A DNA stretch of 64,000 nucleotides from NCBI RefSeq assembly GCF_014385435.1, contig NZ_JACSUD010000004.1:1-64000 (forward strand), given 5' to 3'. The notes below the pieces were generated by a model. It was not told the DNA's origin. It did not search any database and worked only from the letters and a program-made list of their open reading frames with translations. Numbering within the stretch: position 1 is the first letter of the stretch; every line of letters begins with the position of its first letter. The translations under genes and the position numbers were made by a program. Below, in pieces: positions 35,541 through 44,469 of the stretch. Source of the stretch: Alloprevotella sp. Lung230 (GTDB taxonomy: Bacteria > Bacteroidota > Bacteroidia > Bacteroidales > Bacteroidaceae).

Positions 35541-37291
35541 CCTACTGCATCGCCCACAACATCACCTCGCCGCTGGGCAGCACGAGCCAAGCCAACTTCC
35601 AAGCGGTCCGTACCGGAAGCAGTGCCCTCCGCCGCCATCAGCACCGAGGGCTGCCCGAAGCCTTTTGGGGAGCACTCTTTGAGGAGAATGAGGTGGAGGA
35701 GCGGTTTTCGACGGCTTTCCCCGATGCCGCCCCCGATGCCTTCACACGGTTCGAACAACTGGCCTTGATGTCCATCTGCGAAGCCCTCTCCCACACCTCC
35801 GTCCGCCTCGACAGCGACGACACTCTGCTGGTGCTCTCGACGACCAAAGGCAATGTCGAGCTGCTCGATCCCATCCTCCGCCCCGACCTGCCGCGGGAGC
35901 GCGTGTGCCTCAGCGTGGCGGCCGAAGTCATCGCGACCCAACTGCACCACCGCGGCACGCCCGTGGTCGTTTCCAACGCCTGCATCTCGGGCGTCTCTGC
36001 ACTTGTGGTGGCTTCGCGCTTGTTGGAAAGCGGCCGTTGGCGCCACGCGGTGGTCTGCGGTTGCGATGTGCAGTCGGCTTTCATCGTGTCGGGCTTTCAG
36101 TCCTTCAAAGCGCTGAGCGATGCGCCCTGCCGCCCCTTCGATGCCGACCGCACCGGACTGAACCTCGGCGAAGCGGCTGCAACGATGGTGCTCACCACCG
36201 ACAAGCAGTTGGCCACGTCCTCCTCTTGGCACCTCGCGGTCGGCGTTGTGCGCAACGATGCCAACCACATCTCCGGCCCATCGCGAACGGGCGAAGGAAG
36301 CTATCTCGCGCTGCGCGATGTGCTTGCTGCCGGCCAGTGCACACCGGCCGATTTGGCCTTTGTCAATGTCCACGGCACAGCCACGGCCTACAACGACGAG
36401 ATGGAAGCCATCGCCCTCTCGCGGGCAGGAATGGAAGCCGTCCCCGTCAACGCCTTGAAAGGGGTCTTCGGCCACACGATGGGCGCTGCGGGAGTGCTCG
36501 AAAGCATCCTCTCGATGCAGGCGGTCGAAGCGGGGGTGGTGCTCCCCACGCGCGGATTTTCCCACCTCGGTGTGAGTCATCCCATAGCCGTGAGCACCGA
36601 CGAACGTCCCACCTGCGGGCAGCAGTTCGTCAAGATGTTGTCGGGCTTCGGTGGGTGCAACGCCGCTATGCTCTTTGCCCACGGTGAGCAACCTTTGTCT
36701 GCTCCCTCCACCACTCACCGCCCCACCCTCGCCCCGCTCCACACCGTCCGCATCACGCCTACGAGCGTTGCGGTGGACGGCACACCACGCCCGGTTTCTG
36801 GCGAAGGTGGTGCGCTCTTGGTGGCGCTCTACAAGTCCCTGGCCATCGCCTATCCGAAATTCTACAAGATGGACGCGCTCTGCCGCCTGGGCTTCCTCGC
36901 GGCAGAATTGTTGATGAATGCCCTCGCCCCCGACGAACGTTGTCATCTCGAACAGACGGCCGTCATGCTGGTGGGGCGGAGCGGTTCGCTCCTCTCGGAC
37001 ACCAAGCACCAAGCAGCCATACAGTCGTCCACGGCTTTCTTTCCCAGTCCGGCAGTTTTTGTCTACACACTGCCCAATATCGTGTCGGGCGAAATCGCCA
37101 TCCGACACCACTTCCTGGGCGACACCACCTGCTTTATGGCCGAAAGCAAAGCACCGGAACAAATCGCCCTCCTGCTCGACACCATCACCCACGACCCGCA
37201 GGCACGCCATCTACTGGGTGGATGGCTCGAATGCACCGACGAAGCTCACTTCGAAGCCGAACTCACCTTCTACGACCTTCGCCCCGCTTAA
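35537..37291 (+). CDS. beta-ketoacyl synthase 2 with extra C-terminal domain
   Basis: Residues 1-390 are a ketosynthase with an intact triad: C149 (SNACISGVSA), H279 (VNVHGTATAYND), H313 (LKGVFGHTMGAAG). Residues about 400-584 add a second domain with VMLVGRSGSLLSDTKHQ and PAVFVYTLPNIVSGEI, which resembles the N-terminal half of a ketosynthase without its active Cys region. A normal FabF is about 410 residues, so this is a fusion or internal duplication. Such partial ketosynthase domains (Ketoacyl-synt_2 type) resemble chain-length factors. The role is inferred from the cluster. Confidence 0.85.
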   Translation: MTYCIAHNITSPLGSTSQANFQAVRTGSSALRRHQHRGLPEAFWGALFEENEVEERFSTAFPDAAPDAFTRFEQLALMSICEALSHTSVRLDSDDTLLVLSTTKGNVELLDPILRPDLPRERVCLSVAAEVIATQLHHRGTPVVVSNACISGVSALVVASRLLESGRWRHAVVCGCDVQSAFIVSGFQSFKALSDAPCRPFDADRTGLNLGEAAATMVLTTDKQLATSSSWHLAVGVVRNDANHISGPSRTGEGSYLALRDVLAAGQCTPADLAFVNVHGTATAYNDEMEAIALSRAGMEAVPVNALKGVFGHTMGAAGVLESILSMQAVEAGVVLPTRGFSHLGVSHPIAVSTDERPTCGQQFVKMLSGFGGCNAAMLFAHGEQPLSAPSTTHRPTLAPLHTVRITPTSVAVDGTPRPVSGEGGALLVALYKSLAIAYPKFYKMDALCRLGFLAAELLMNALAPDERCHLEQTAVMLVGRSGSLLSDTKHQAAIQSSTAFFPSPAVFVYTLPNIVSGEIAIRHHFLGDTTCFMAESKAPEQIALLLDTITHDPQARHLLGGWLECTDEAHFEAELTFYDLRPA

Positions 37292-37318
37292 ACTCGCTCC
37301 TTTACACACTTATATTAT

Positions 37319-37576
37319 ATGGACACTCTCAAAGAACAACTCAAACAGCAAATCATCGAAGCCCTTTCGCTCGAAGACCTCACTCCTGCCGACCTCATCG
37401 ACGATGCTCCGCTTTTCGGTGAAGGGCTGGGACTGGACTCCATCGACGCCCTCGAACTCATCGTGCTTTTGGAAAAGGAATACGGCATCCGCCTGAACAA
37501 TCCCGCCGAAGGCAAAGCGGTCTTCGCTTCGATTGACGCCATGGCCGACTACATCACTCAACACCGCACCCGATGA
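37319..37576 (+). CDS. acyl carrier protein 2
   Basis: An 85-residue ACP with the phosphopantetheine Ser in GLDSIDALELIV (Ser about 41) and a normal helix pattern. It differs clearly from ACP 1. Two ACPs are usual in aryl polyene clusters (ApeE and ApeF). The stop overlaps the start of ketosynthase 3 by 4 bp. Confidence 0.93.
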   Translation: MDTLKEQLKQQIIEALSLEDLTPADLIDDAPLFGEGLGLDSIDALELIVLLEKEYGIRLNNPAEGKAVFASIDAMADYITQHRTR

Positions 37577-39309
37577 TTGCCATCACAGGAGCCGGCATCG
37601 TGTCGGCCATCGGCCACAACACCGCCGAGGTGCTCGCCTCCCTGCGGCAGGCCACGGACGGCATCGCGCCGGTTCGTCAGCTCGACACGCGCCATCGTGA
37701 ACTCCCGGTCGGTGAAGTGAAACTCACCAATGCCGAACTCGCTGAGCAAACCGGTGCTGCCACAGAGGTGCAATCACGCACTGCTCTACTGGGCATCTTA
37801 GCACTGGGCGAAGCGCTGGCACAAGCCGGACTCACCGCGGCCGACCTCCCCACCACAGCACTCGTGTCGGGCACTACCGTGGGCAGTATGGACGTCGTAG
37901 AGCGGCTTTATACGGTGGAAAGCAAAGTTCCCCATCTCGGCGATTGTGCGGCAGTGACCGAACAAACTGCCCGCCACTTCGGCCACTTCGGATTCGTCAC
38001 CACTTGCAGCACTGCCTGTTCCTCGGCGGCCAACGCCTTCATCCTCGGCGCTCACCTCATCCGCAGCGGCCGTTTCGACCGCGTGGTGGTGGGCGGCAGC
38101 GAGTGTCTTTCGCGCTTCCATGTCAATGGTTTCCACTCGCTGATGATTCTCGACAGCAATCCCTGCCGACCTTTCGATGCCCATCGTGCCGGACTCAATC
38201 TGGGAGAAGGGGCTGCTTTTATGGTGCTCGAAAGCGAAGCCGCCGCCCGCCGCCGCGGTGCACACATCCTGGCCATGCTCTCGGGCTGGGGCAACGCCTG
38301 CGATGCCTACCACCAAACGGCCTCCTCGGAGGATGGAGAAGGTGCTTTCCTCGCCATGCAGCAAGCCCTGGCCACAGCAGGGCTTGCCCCCACCGACATC
38401 GGCTACATCAATGCCCACGGCACCGGAACGCCCAACAACGATGCGAGCGAATGCGCTGCCATCGCCCGTCTCTTCGGGGCAGCCCCTCCCCCATTCTCTT
38501 CCACCAAGTCGGCCACGGGACACACCACCAGTGCATCGGGCGCCATCGAAATGGTCATCTGTCTGCTCGCCCTCCGGCACGGTTTCCTCCCGGCCAACCT
38601 CCATTGGCAAAACCCCATGCCCGAGGGTTTTGTCCCCGTCACCCGACCGACTCCGGCACAGCTCCGCCACGTGCTGTGCAATTCCTTTGCCTTTGGCGGC
38701 AACGACACCACACTCATCCTCTCCACACCCAACCACCGAATGCCCGAACGCGCGCCGGCTCCTCGACCGGTCTACGTCAAAGCCGCCCTGCGGTATGCCG
38801 ACATTCCGACCGACGAACTCCCGCGCATCCCGCCGATGGTGGCGCGCCGACTGAGCGGTGTGCTCAAGCGCGCTCTGCTCTCCTCCCTCACCCTGCTCCG
38901 CCGCATCGGAGTGGAGCGTCCGGCGGCCATCGTCACCGGAACGGCCATGGGATGTGTCGACGACACCCGCCGCTTTCTCATCGACATGATCGAACAGGAC
39001 GAACAGTGGCTCAAACCCACACACTTCATTCATTCCACCCACAACACCATCAGCAGCCTCATTGCCATCCACACCCACGCTCACGGCTACAACAGCACCT
39101 ACTCCCATGGTGCCGACTCGTTCACCGCGGCCTTGCTCGATGCCTACTTGCAAATCGGGCAAGGGCGCATCGACAACGCTTTGGTCGGAGCACACGATGA
39201 GGACGACGACTCCATCGTGTTCTATCTCGATGCCGACCCTGACAATGCCCTCTGCACCATCGATGGAGTGCTCAATCTCTCGGAACTATGTGGACGTTGC
39301 TTCTCTTAG
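37573..39309 (+). CDS. beta-ketoacyl synthase 3 fused to a chain-length-factor-like domain
   Basis: Residues 1-395 are a ketosynthase with the triad C149 (STACSSAANAF), H282 (NAHGTGTPNND) and H317 (TKSATGHTTSASG). Residues about 405-578 form a partial ketosynthase-like domain (IVTGTAMGCVDDTRRFL; FIHSTHNTISSLIAIH), similar to Ketoacyl-synt_2 proteins, where the Cys position is not kept. In E. coli-type aryl polyene synthesis the ketosynthase and chain-length factor are separate proteins (ApeO, ApeC) forming a heterodimer; here they appear joined. It overlaps the next gene by 22 bp. Confidence 0.87.
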   Translation: MIAITGAGIVSAIGHNTAEVLASLRQATDGIAPVRQLDTRHRELPVGEVKLTNAELAEQTGAATEVQSRTALLGILALGEALAQAGLTAADLPTTALVSGTTVGSMDVVERLYTVESKVPHLGDCAAVTEQTARHFGHFGFVTTCSTACSSAANAFILGAHLIRSGRFDRVVVGGSECLSRFHVNGFHSLMILDSNPCRPFDAHRAGLNLGEGAAFMVLESEAAARRRGAHILAMLSGWGNACDAYHQTASSEDGEGAFLAMQQALATAGLAPTDIGYINAHGTGTPNNDASECAAIARLFGAAPPPFSSTKSATGHTTSASGAIEMVICLLALRHGFLPANLHWQNPMPEGFVPVTRPTPAQLRHVLCNSFAFGGNDTTLILSTPNHRMPERAPAPRPVYVKAALRYADIPTDELPRIPPMVARRLSGVLKRALLSSLTLLRRIGVERPAAIVTGTAMGCVDDTRRFLIDMIEQDEQWLKPTHFIHSTHNTISSLIAIHTHAHGYNSTYSHGADSFTAALLDAYLQIGQGRIDNALVGAHDEDDDSIVFYLDADPDNALCTIDGVLNLSELCGRCFS

Positions 39310-39641
39310 CCCTCCTCCAGTCGGCCCTCTTGGCGCTCGGGCAGGTGGCGCTCAAACTGGCTTTGTCCTCCTTCCCACCGCTCGAATGGTCGTGGCATTG
39401 CGTTGCCTCCATCCTCACCAATGGGTGGTTTGCCGCTTGCGGTCTTTGCTTCGGCACGGCTTCTTTGCTATGGACGTACATGGTCAAGCACTTTCCGCTT
39501 TCTGCCGCCTATCCACTATTGAGTCTGAGTTACGTCATGGGGCTGCTGGCCGCTGCTTTTATTTTTCACGAGCACATCCCCCTCACCCGATGGATTGGTG
39601 TTGCCCTCATCTTGATGGGTGTCTTCCTCGTGGCACGATAG
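39288..39641 (+). CDS. small EamA/SMR-like membrane protein
   Basis: A 117-residue protein with four predicted membrane helices (about 2-22, 37-58, 68-90, 97-115) and the end GVALILMGVFLVAR typical of SMR/ArnE-F-like EamA transporters. As the last gene of the cluster, overlapping ketosynthase 3, it may help move or modify the lipid product in the inner membrane. An exporter role is inferred; no MMPL transporter is present nearby. Confidence 0.8.
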   Translation: MWTLLLLALLQSALLALGQVALKLALSSFPPLEWSWHCVASILTNGWFAACGLCFGTASLLWTYMVKHFPLSAAYPLLSLSYVMGLLAAAFIFHEHIPLTRWIGVALILMGVFLVAR

Positions 39642-39677
39642 TCAACACCAAGACTTCTCCTTCCTCCTTCTCCACAG

Positions 39678-39717
39678 AAAAACTCCTAAGCTTTTCAGCA
39701 AAAGCTTAGGAGTTTTT
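39678..39717 (+). terminator. terminator of the aryl-polyene-like cluster
   Basis: A perfect 18-bp stem (39678-39695 with 39700-39717) with a 4-base loop, ending in TTTTT. Part of the right arm is repeated once more at 39719-39735 (AAAAAGCTTAGGAGCTT). Confidence 0.85.
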
Positions 39718-39789
39718 CGTAAAAAGCTTAGGAGCTTCTTGAAGAGAGATTATAAGTTAATTCCAAGTGAATGGAAGGAAAACGAAAAT

Positions 39790-39823
39790 CCCCCGACATC
39801 CTACTAAGAGAGGATGTCGGGGG
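39790..39823 (-). terminator. ompA terminator
   Basis: CCCCCGACATCCT pairs with AGGATGTCGGGGG around an 8-base loop, just after the ompA stop on the minus strand, followed there by ATTTTCGTTTT. Confidence 0.8.
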
Positions 39824-39845
39824 AAGCTTATGAATACCTGTGTGC

Positions 39846-41015
39846 TTATTCTGCGATGCAGATTACAACACGGTTGTCATCGTTGTTGGGGAAAGGTTGA
39901 ACGGTGTCACCCTTAGAATCCTTCGTGATGCGGCTGGCAGCGATGTTCTTCTTGATGAGAGCATTGAAGACAGCATTTGCACGCTGCTGAGCGATGCGCT
40001 TGTTCACGAGAGCAGTACCGGTACCCTTGTCAGCGTAACCCGTGATGGCAACGCGAGCGTTGGGGTTGGCGTTGAGGTAAGCCACAACTTCGTTGACCTT
40101 AACGAGTTCGGTAGCAGAGATCTTAGCAGAGTTGATCTTGAAGAATACGTTCTTCGTGATGTTCTTGGGAGCAGGTGCGGGAGCGGGAGCAGGTGCGGGA
40201 GCAGGTGCAGGTGCGGGAGCAGGTGCAGGTGCGGGAGCAGGCTCGGGAGCAGGTGCGGGCTCGGGAACAACAGGAGCAGGAACGTAAGTGTTGATGGGCT
40301 CGGTGTTGATGTGACCGATGCGGTAGCTTACGCCGGCGAAAGCGTTGAACTGCCAGTCGAGGTTACCCTTCTTGGTAGAACCCACGAACTTGCCGTTTAC
40401 ATAGTTTTCGCTGCTCTTAGAGTTGAAACGGTCGTCAGTAGCAGTGGCGAGAGCTTCAACGTTGAGCGAAAGACGCTTGCTGAGGCGGAAGTCTACTTGC
40501 AAACCACCACGAGCACCCCAAGTGTTGAGCTTGTTGTCTTCCCAAGCGAGGGTCATTTGGCGAGGGTTGGCAGCGTGCCAGTCGCGCGCGTTTTGGTTCT
40601 TGATGCCATGGAGATAGCTCACACCGAGGATGGCATTGAGGGTTACGGGACGGTTGGGGTTGTAACCAGCGAAGAGAGAGTTAACGTCCACAACGAGGTC
40701 GAGACCGGCCTGAGCGTAGTTCCACTTGTAGGTTTCGGCTTTACCGTTGAACTTGAAGTCCCAGCCATTCTTGCCTTCCCAGCCGCTCACGTGTACACGA
40801 GCGCCAAAAGCGGGAGCAAAACGATAGCCTACAGAAACTGCGGCAGCGGGAGTAATCATGTCGGTGAACTTGTCAAAGCCACCGAGAGAGTAGCCCGCAC
40901 CACCCTGAAGCTGGACAGTCCAGTAAGGGTTGAATTCATACTTGGGACTTTCCTGTGCGGAAGCTCCAAGCGAAACTGCTGCGAGAGCAGCTACGAGAAG
41001 AGTTCTAAACTTCAT
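39846..41015 (-). CDS. OmpA-family outer membrane protein
   Basis: A 389-residue protein: signal peptide (1-20, ending SLGASAQ), an N-terminal beta-barrel (about 25-250), a linker almost only of Pro-Ala (about 255-292) and a C-terminal OmpA peptidoglycan-binding domain (VFFKINSAKIS; ARVAITGYADKGTG; NKRIAQQRANAV). The barrel sits in the outer membrane and the OmpA domain tethers it to peptidoglycan. The linker DNA (about 40165-40270) is a run of GCAGGTGCGGGA-like hexamers prone to length change. A strong promoter lies 54 bp upstream. Confidence 0.93.
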   Translation of the reverse strand: MKFRTLLVAALAAVSLGASAQESPKYEFNPYWTVQLQGGAGYSLGGFDKFTDMITPAAAVSVGYRFAPAFGARVHVSGWEGKNGWDFKFNGKAETYKWNYAQAGLDLVVDVNSLFAGYNPNRPVTLNAILGVSYLHGIKNQNARDWHAANPRQMTLAWEDNKLNTWGARGGLQVDFRLSKRLSLNVEALATATDDRFNSKSSENYVNGKFVGSTKKGNLDWQFNAFAGVSYRIGHINTEPINTYVPAPVVPEPAPAPEPAPAPAPAPAPAPAPAPAPAPAPAPKNITKNVFFKINSAKISATELVKVNEVVAYLNANPNARVAITGYADKGTGTALVNKRIAQQRANAVFNALIKKNIAASRITKDSKGDTVQPFPNNDDNRVVICIAE

Positions 41016-41068
41016 AATAGAATAAATTTATAAATTTATGAATTTGATTTGGTCAGATTTTATTCGCT

Positions 41069-41100
41069 GCAAAGTTAGTACTTTTTAGTCTGCCTGCAAA
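41069..41100 (-). promoter_or_regulatory. ompA promoter
   Basis: On the minus strand TTTG (41100-41097), 19 bases, then TAACTTTGC (41077-41069). This is an exact match to the Bacteroidetes -33/-7 promoter with ideal spacing. Confidence 0.8.
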
Positions 41101-41258
41101 TGTTTTGTGTAGAAAAAACGACATGATGGGGCATAAACAGAGGAAAATCGCGTTTTTCGGCCATTTTTTGACAGGTATATATGCTATTCCGGGATAAAAT
41201 AGGCCCTCTGCCCATCATTTCGGGTGCACTGTCGACAAGGGCATAGGAAATAAAAACA

Positions 41259-41340
41259 CCTACTTCTGAGGTAAATGAAATTATCTCTGAGGTAAATGAA
41301 ATTATCTCTGAGGTAGATGAAACTACTCTTGAGACAAATG
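41259..41340. repeat. array of 21-bp repeats with CTCTGAGGTA core, copy 2
   Basis: Four units of 21 bp (for example TTATCTCTGAGGTAAATGAAA) upstream of ompA. The core CTCTGAGGTA is shared with the arrays at 18506-18597 and 51096-51157. Confidence 0.8.
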
Positions 41341-41376
41341 GCGTTCCTTCCCCTACCCTCGTTGCTCGGTTTCTCA

Positions 41377-41650
41377 CGCGCGCGTCACTCTCTGTAATCC
41401 TTGCTTTTTGCCTTCACTGCCTTCACCTCTTCTCTAAACCACTCATAGAAAGAGGCTTACGGTGAAAGCACATAAAGGGAACAAATGAAGGAGGGGAGAA
41501 GCAGCGAGCAAGAAAGGTGAAAGCAGGTGAAGGCAAATGCTTTCTCTTGCCTTCACCCTTAATCCAAAGAATATCAACGGATTGGCTACCTCGGTGAAGG
41601 AGTGAAGGATGAAAACACAATACTATATAGGGTATACGCGCGCGTACGCG
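41377..41650. repeat. dispersed intergenic element, family I, copy 2
   Basis: CGCGCGCG at the left, GCCTTCACTGCCTTCACC at about 41411-41428, then GGTGAAGGAGTGAAGGATG on the right arm and a GTACGCG end. Its layout equals the copies at 18217 and 50828, and here the 21-bp array lies on the left, so the composite is inverted. Confidence 0.7.
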
Positions 41651-41767
41651 AGAGAAAGTCTATAAGAAACACGCCTCAAGAAGTCTCATAACGAGTTCAT
41701 CCTCAAATCACATTGATTTTATCTTCCAACAACCAAGCCACCATTTTGGATGGACTGCAAGCTCAAG

Positions 41768-42403
41768 TTATTTACCGGGCACGGATTGGACTTCTGTTGT
41801 TGAGGACTGCGAGGCAGGCTCTGAGGTAGGGGTCGCCGGTGCTGTCGGAGAAGACATACTCTTGGGGAGAGGGATAAAACCACGGGAGCGAATCACTTCG
41901 TAGCGCATCAGTTGTTCGTCGGAGCGGAAGCGGTCGCCTTGTATGTCGCGGTCGGGGGTGGTGATGTGCATGTAGACGTTGGAGTAGAACTCATGGCGGC
42001 TCATGTCCCAAAACAGTTGCTGGCTGCGGTAGAGCGTGCCATTCTCAAGATTGCGCACCCGAACGCGGCCGCGGAGTTCCCATAGATTTTGGTCGTACCA
42101 GTAGGCTGTGTCGGCCGTGATGTAGAGGTTCACCTTAAACTGATTGTCATAGCGCTCCAAGAAGACGCCCTTCACAAACTCCTGACGGGGTGGGTGGGTT
42201 TTGTCGTAGACTTTCCATTCCTCGGTGAGGATTTTGTAGCGCGTGATGCCCGAATCGCTGATGAGTTTCGAAACGCCATAACTCACCATCACCGGGAGCG
42301 AGTCGCGATGGCGCACGGCACGCCCCTGAGGCGGAGCATCGTTGCCACACCCCAAGAAGGTGATGCCCATGAGGAGGAAAAGCAAGGAGAGGAGATGACG
42401 CAT
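41768..42403 (-). CDS. lptC: LPS export ABC transporter periplasmic protein LptC
   Basis: The start at 42403 (MRHLLSLLFLLMG) was chosen because it begins a lipoprotein-like signal with the lipobox ITFLGC; an upstream in-frame start would place it too far inside. The periplasmic part has ADTAYWYDQNLWELRGRVRV and DRDIQGDRFRSDE, the LptC/OstA strand pattern. It bridges the inner-membrane LptBFG and LptA. The C terminus is Ser/Thr/Pro-rich. Fourth gene after the GH20, coaX and barrel genes, 17 bp behind the last. Confidence 0.85.
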   Translation of the reverse strand: MRHLLSLLFLLMGITFLGCGNDAPPQGRAVRHRDSLPVMVSYGVSKLISDSGITRYKILTEEWKVYDKTHPPRQEFVKGVFLERYDNQFKVNLYITADTAYWYDQNLWELRGRVRVRNLENGTLYRSQQLFWDMSRHEFYSNVYMHITTPDRDIQGDRFRSDEQLMRYEVIRSRGFIPLPKSMSSPTAPATPTSEPASQSSTTEVQSVPGK

Positions 42404-42420
42404 GAAGAGAGGGGCAGAAC

Positions 42421-43716
42421 TTAGTTGATTTTCCACTTTTGGAACCAACGTTCGTTAAAGGTGATGCCGACAGAGAGGCGGAGGTAGTTTTCGGTGATTT
42501 GTCCGGGCATCTGGGGCTTGACGTGCTCCCACTGCGCGGAGAGATTGAGGAAACTACGGTTGTTGTGGAGTGTGAGGATGGGAAGACCTACGCCAAGCCC
42601 CACGGCATAGGTGCGCGGGCCGGGCTGGCCTTTGATGCGAGCATAGGGCGAGGAGTAGGACGCACCGAGGCGGTAGCGCACACGACCGCTCCACGTGAAG
42701 CCGTCCGGATCATCGACATATTCCGCACCGAAGTTCACCTTGTGGCTGTTGTCATATTGTCCCTTCATGGCGGTATAGGAGAGCGTGTTGTTTTGTTCTT
42801 TCAGCGTAGGCGCTGTGCAGTCGTTCCAAAGTTGGCGCGTGTAGTCAATGCCGACACGCAGGCGATTGTTCCACTGCCAGGCCAGTCCGGCTCCGAAAGT
42901 GTGGGGCAACTGGTAGGCATCGTGGAGGGTGAGGGTGTCGGGGGCTTCGGTGCCACGACGGTTGTAGAAATAAGAAGTGCCGTTGAGGCGGTGTCCCAAG
43001 CCGTAGGTGAGACCGAGGGTGAAGCGGTGCTTACTGCCCACGGGAAGGGTGTATTGCAGACCGGTTTCGAGGTTGTAGGAGCGCACTTCGTTGTCGTAGG
43101 TGCGGCTGAGGGGTTGCACCGTTGCATCGCTGTAGGAGTTGGTGGCTGTGTGGGTGAGCGTCCCCCAAAGATAGGAGAAGTTTACACCGACGGCCAGCGG
43201 TTTCCAAGGCGAGTAGCCCAGCCCGACGTAGGCTTCGTGCAGGCCGCCATCACCGACATAGTGGGTGGTGGGAGTGATTTTCCCAGAAAGGCCGTGGCTG
43301 ATGGGAGCTCCTTTTGTCGTGATGTCGTAGCCCACGGAGGTGAGGGGACGCAATCCCAGACTGATACCGAAGTTGCGCGCCAAACGGAAACCCATGGCGA
43401 GATAGTCGAACTGTGCCGTGTGACGATTGATTTTGTTGCCTCCGGCATTGAGGTTGGCATTTTGCAGCGAGAGGCCGACGTCCATCAAGAACGTCAGCGA
43501 GTCGATGCGCGCCAACGATGCGGGGTTTTGCAGGTTGAGTTGTCGTCCATCGGCCATACCCAGCCCCACACCACCCATACCTTTGTTGAAGCCCAAGGAG
43601 CGGTCGGCAGGAAGTCCCAGTCCGTAGCGGGAGTAGGGGGAAGTGGTGCCCGTCTCTTGTGCGGCGGCTGTGAGGGCAAGTGCGCCCCAAGCAATGAGGA
43701 GAAATATCTTCTTCAT
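42421..43716 (-). CDS. outer membrane beta-barrel protein (FadL-like, Bacteroidales type)
   Basis: Signal peptide MKKIFLLIAWGALALTAAAQ, then TTSPYSRYGLGLPADRS and GVGLGMADGRQLNLQNPAS, which resemble the N terminus of FadL/OmpP1-like proteins of Bacteroidales. The rest alternates strands and turns to a final amphipathic strand (YLRLSVGITFNERWF). About 431 residues. The start at 43716 (MKK) replaces a TTG start two codons upstream. The cargo is unknown. It lies between coaX (36 bp) and lptC (17 bp), a layout seen in other Bacteroidales. Confidence 0.75.
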   Translation of the reverse strand: MKKIFLLIAWGALALTAAAQETGTTSPYSRYGLGLPADRSLGFNKGMGGVGLGMADGRQLNLQNPASLARIDSLTFLMDVGLSLQNANLNAGGNKINRHTAQFDYLAMGFRLARNFGISLGLRPLTSVGYDITTKGAPISHGLSGKITPTTHYVGDGGLHEAYVGLGYSPWKPLAVGVNFSYLWGTLTHTATNSYSDATVQPLSRTYDNEVRSYNLETGLQYTLPVGSKHRFTLGLTYGLGHRLNGTSYFYNRRGTEAPDTLTLHDAYQLPHTFGAGLAWQWNNRLRVGIDYTRQLWNDCTAPTLKEQNNTLSYTAMKGQYDNSHKVNFGAEYVDDPDGFTWSGRVRYRLGASYSSPYARIKGQPGPRTYAVGLGVGLPILTLHNNRSFLNLSAQWEHVKPQMPGQITENYLRLSVGITFNERWFQKWKIN

Positions 43717-43752
43717 GAACAATAATAATAGTGGTGAGATGGTCAGAGTTCA

Positions 43753-44469
43753 TCAGAGCTGTGCAAGTCCTCTGGCCACGAGAAAATCGTCTGCAAAGAT
43801 GCAACTTTCTGATGAGATATGAAAATTAAAACGATTGCCACCCGTTAAAAAAGCGCAAATGCTTCCATATTGCGCTTGCAGTCGGCGGATGTAGCCTTCG
43901 ATTTCGAAACTGATGCCTCGGACCACGCCGCTCCGCAGGGCGGTGTCGGTACTGGTGCCGAGCAGTGGGGTTTCGCCTTCGGCCTCGGCAAGAGGTAGGC
44001 GGGCTGTAAACTCGTGCAGGGCACGCAGCCGCATGGCTACTCCGGGGCTGATGTTGCCGCCCAGATAGCAGCCCTCGTGCGTGAGGACATCGAAGGTGAT
44101 GCACGTTCCGGCATCGATGACAAGCAATGTGCAGTCGGAGCGCAAAGCACGAGCGCCCAGCACAGCTGCGAGGCGGTCGGCACCGAGGGTTTCAGGGGTG
44201 GTGTAGTCTATGGTGATGCCCTGCGGCGGCCGAAGGGGTGAGAGTTGTTTGACGGTGAGGGGAAGTTGCGCCAAATAGCGCTCCAACAATGGGAGCGGTG
44301 CGGCCACCGAGCACCAGCAAAGTCGGGTGATGGCCGGATGGTGCTGCAACATCTTCGCGATTGCGGTGATGCAATCGGCATGCACGCACGTCCGATGTTC
44401 TTTCACCGTGTCGCCATCAAAAAGCACCAGTTTTGCGCAGGTGTTGCCAAGGTCGAGAGTGAGGGTCAT
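43753..44469 (-). CDS. coaX: type III pantothenate kinase
   Basis: First step of coenzyme A synthesis, pantothenate to 4'-phosphopantothenate. The start at 44469 gives LTLDLGNTCAKLVLFDGD with the ATP-site Asp. Further motifs are LGADRLAAVLGAR, LLVIDAGTCITFDVL and YLGGNISPGVAMR, all typical of CoaX. About 238 residues, the normal length. The start overlaps the GH20 stop by 4 bp. Confidence 0.93.
   Translation of the reverse strand: MTLTLDLGNTCAKLVLFDGDTVKEHRTCVHADCITAIAKMLQHHPAITRLCWCSVAAPLPLLERYLAQLPLTVKQLSPLRPPQGITIDYTTPETLGADRLAAVLGARALRSDCTLLVIDAGTCITFDVLTHEGCYLGGNISPGVAMRLRALHEFTARLPLAEAEGETPLLGTSTDTALRSGVVRGISFEIEGYIRRLQAQYGSICAFLTGGNRFNFHISSESCIFADDFLVARGLAQL

Noticed and set aside
30068-39641. 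A complete flexirubin or dialkylresorcinol cluster
   Set aside because: No DarA/DarB-type pair, no ammonia-lyase and no ligase are present; the ketosynthases fit the aryl-polyene type better.
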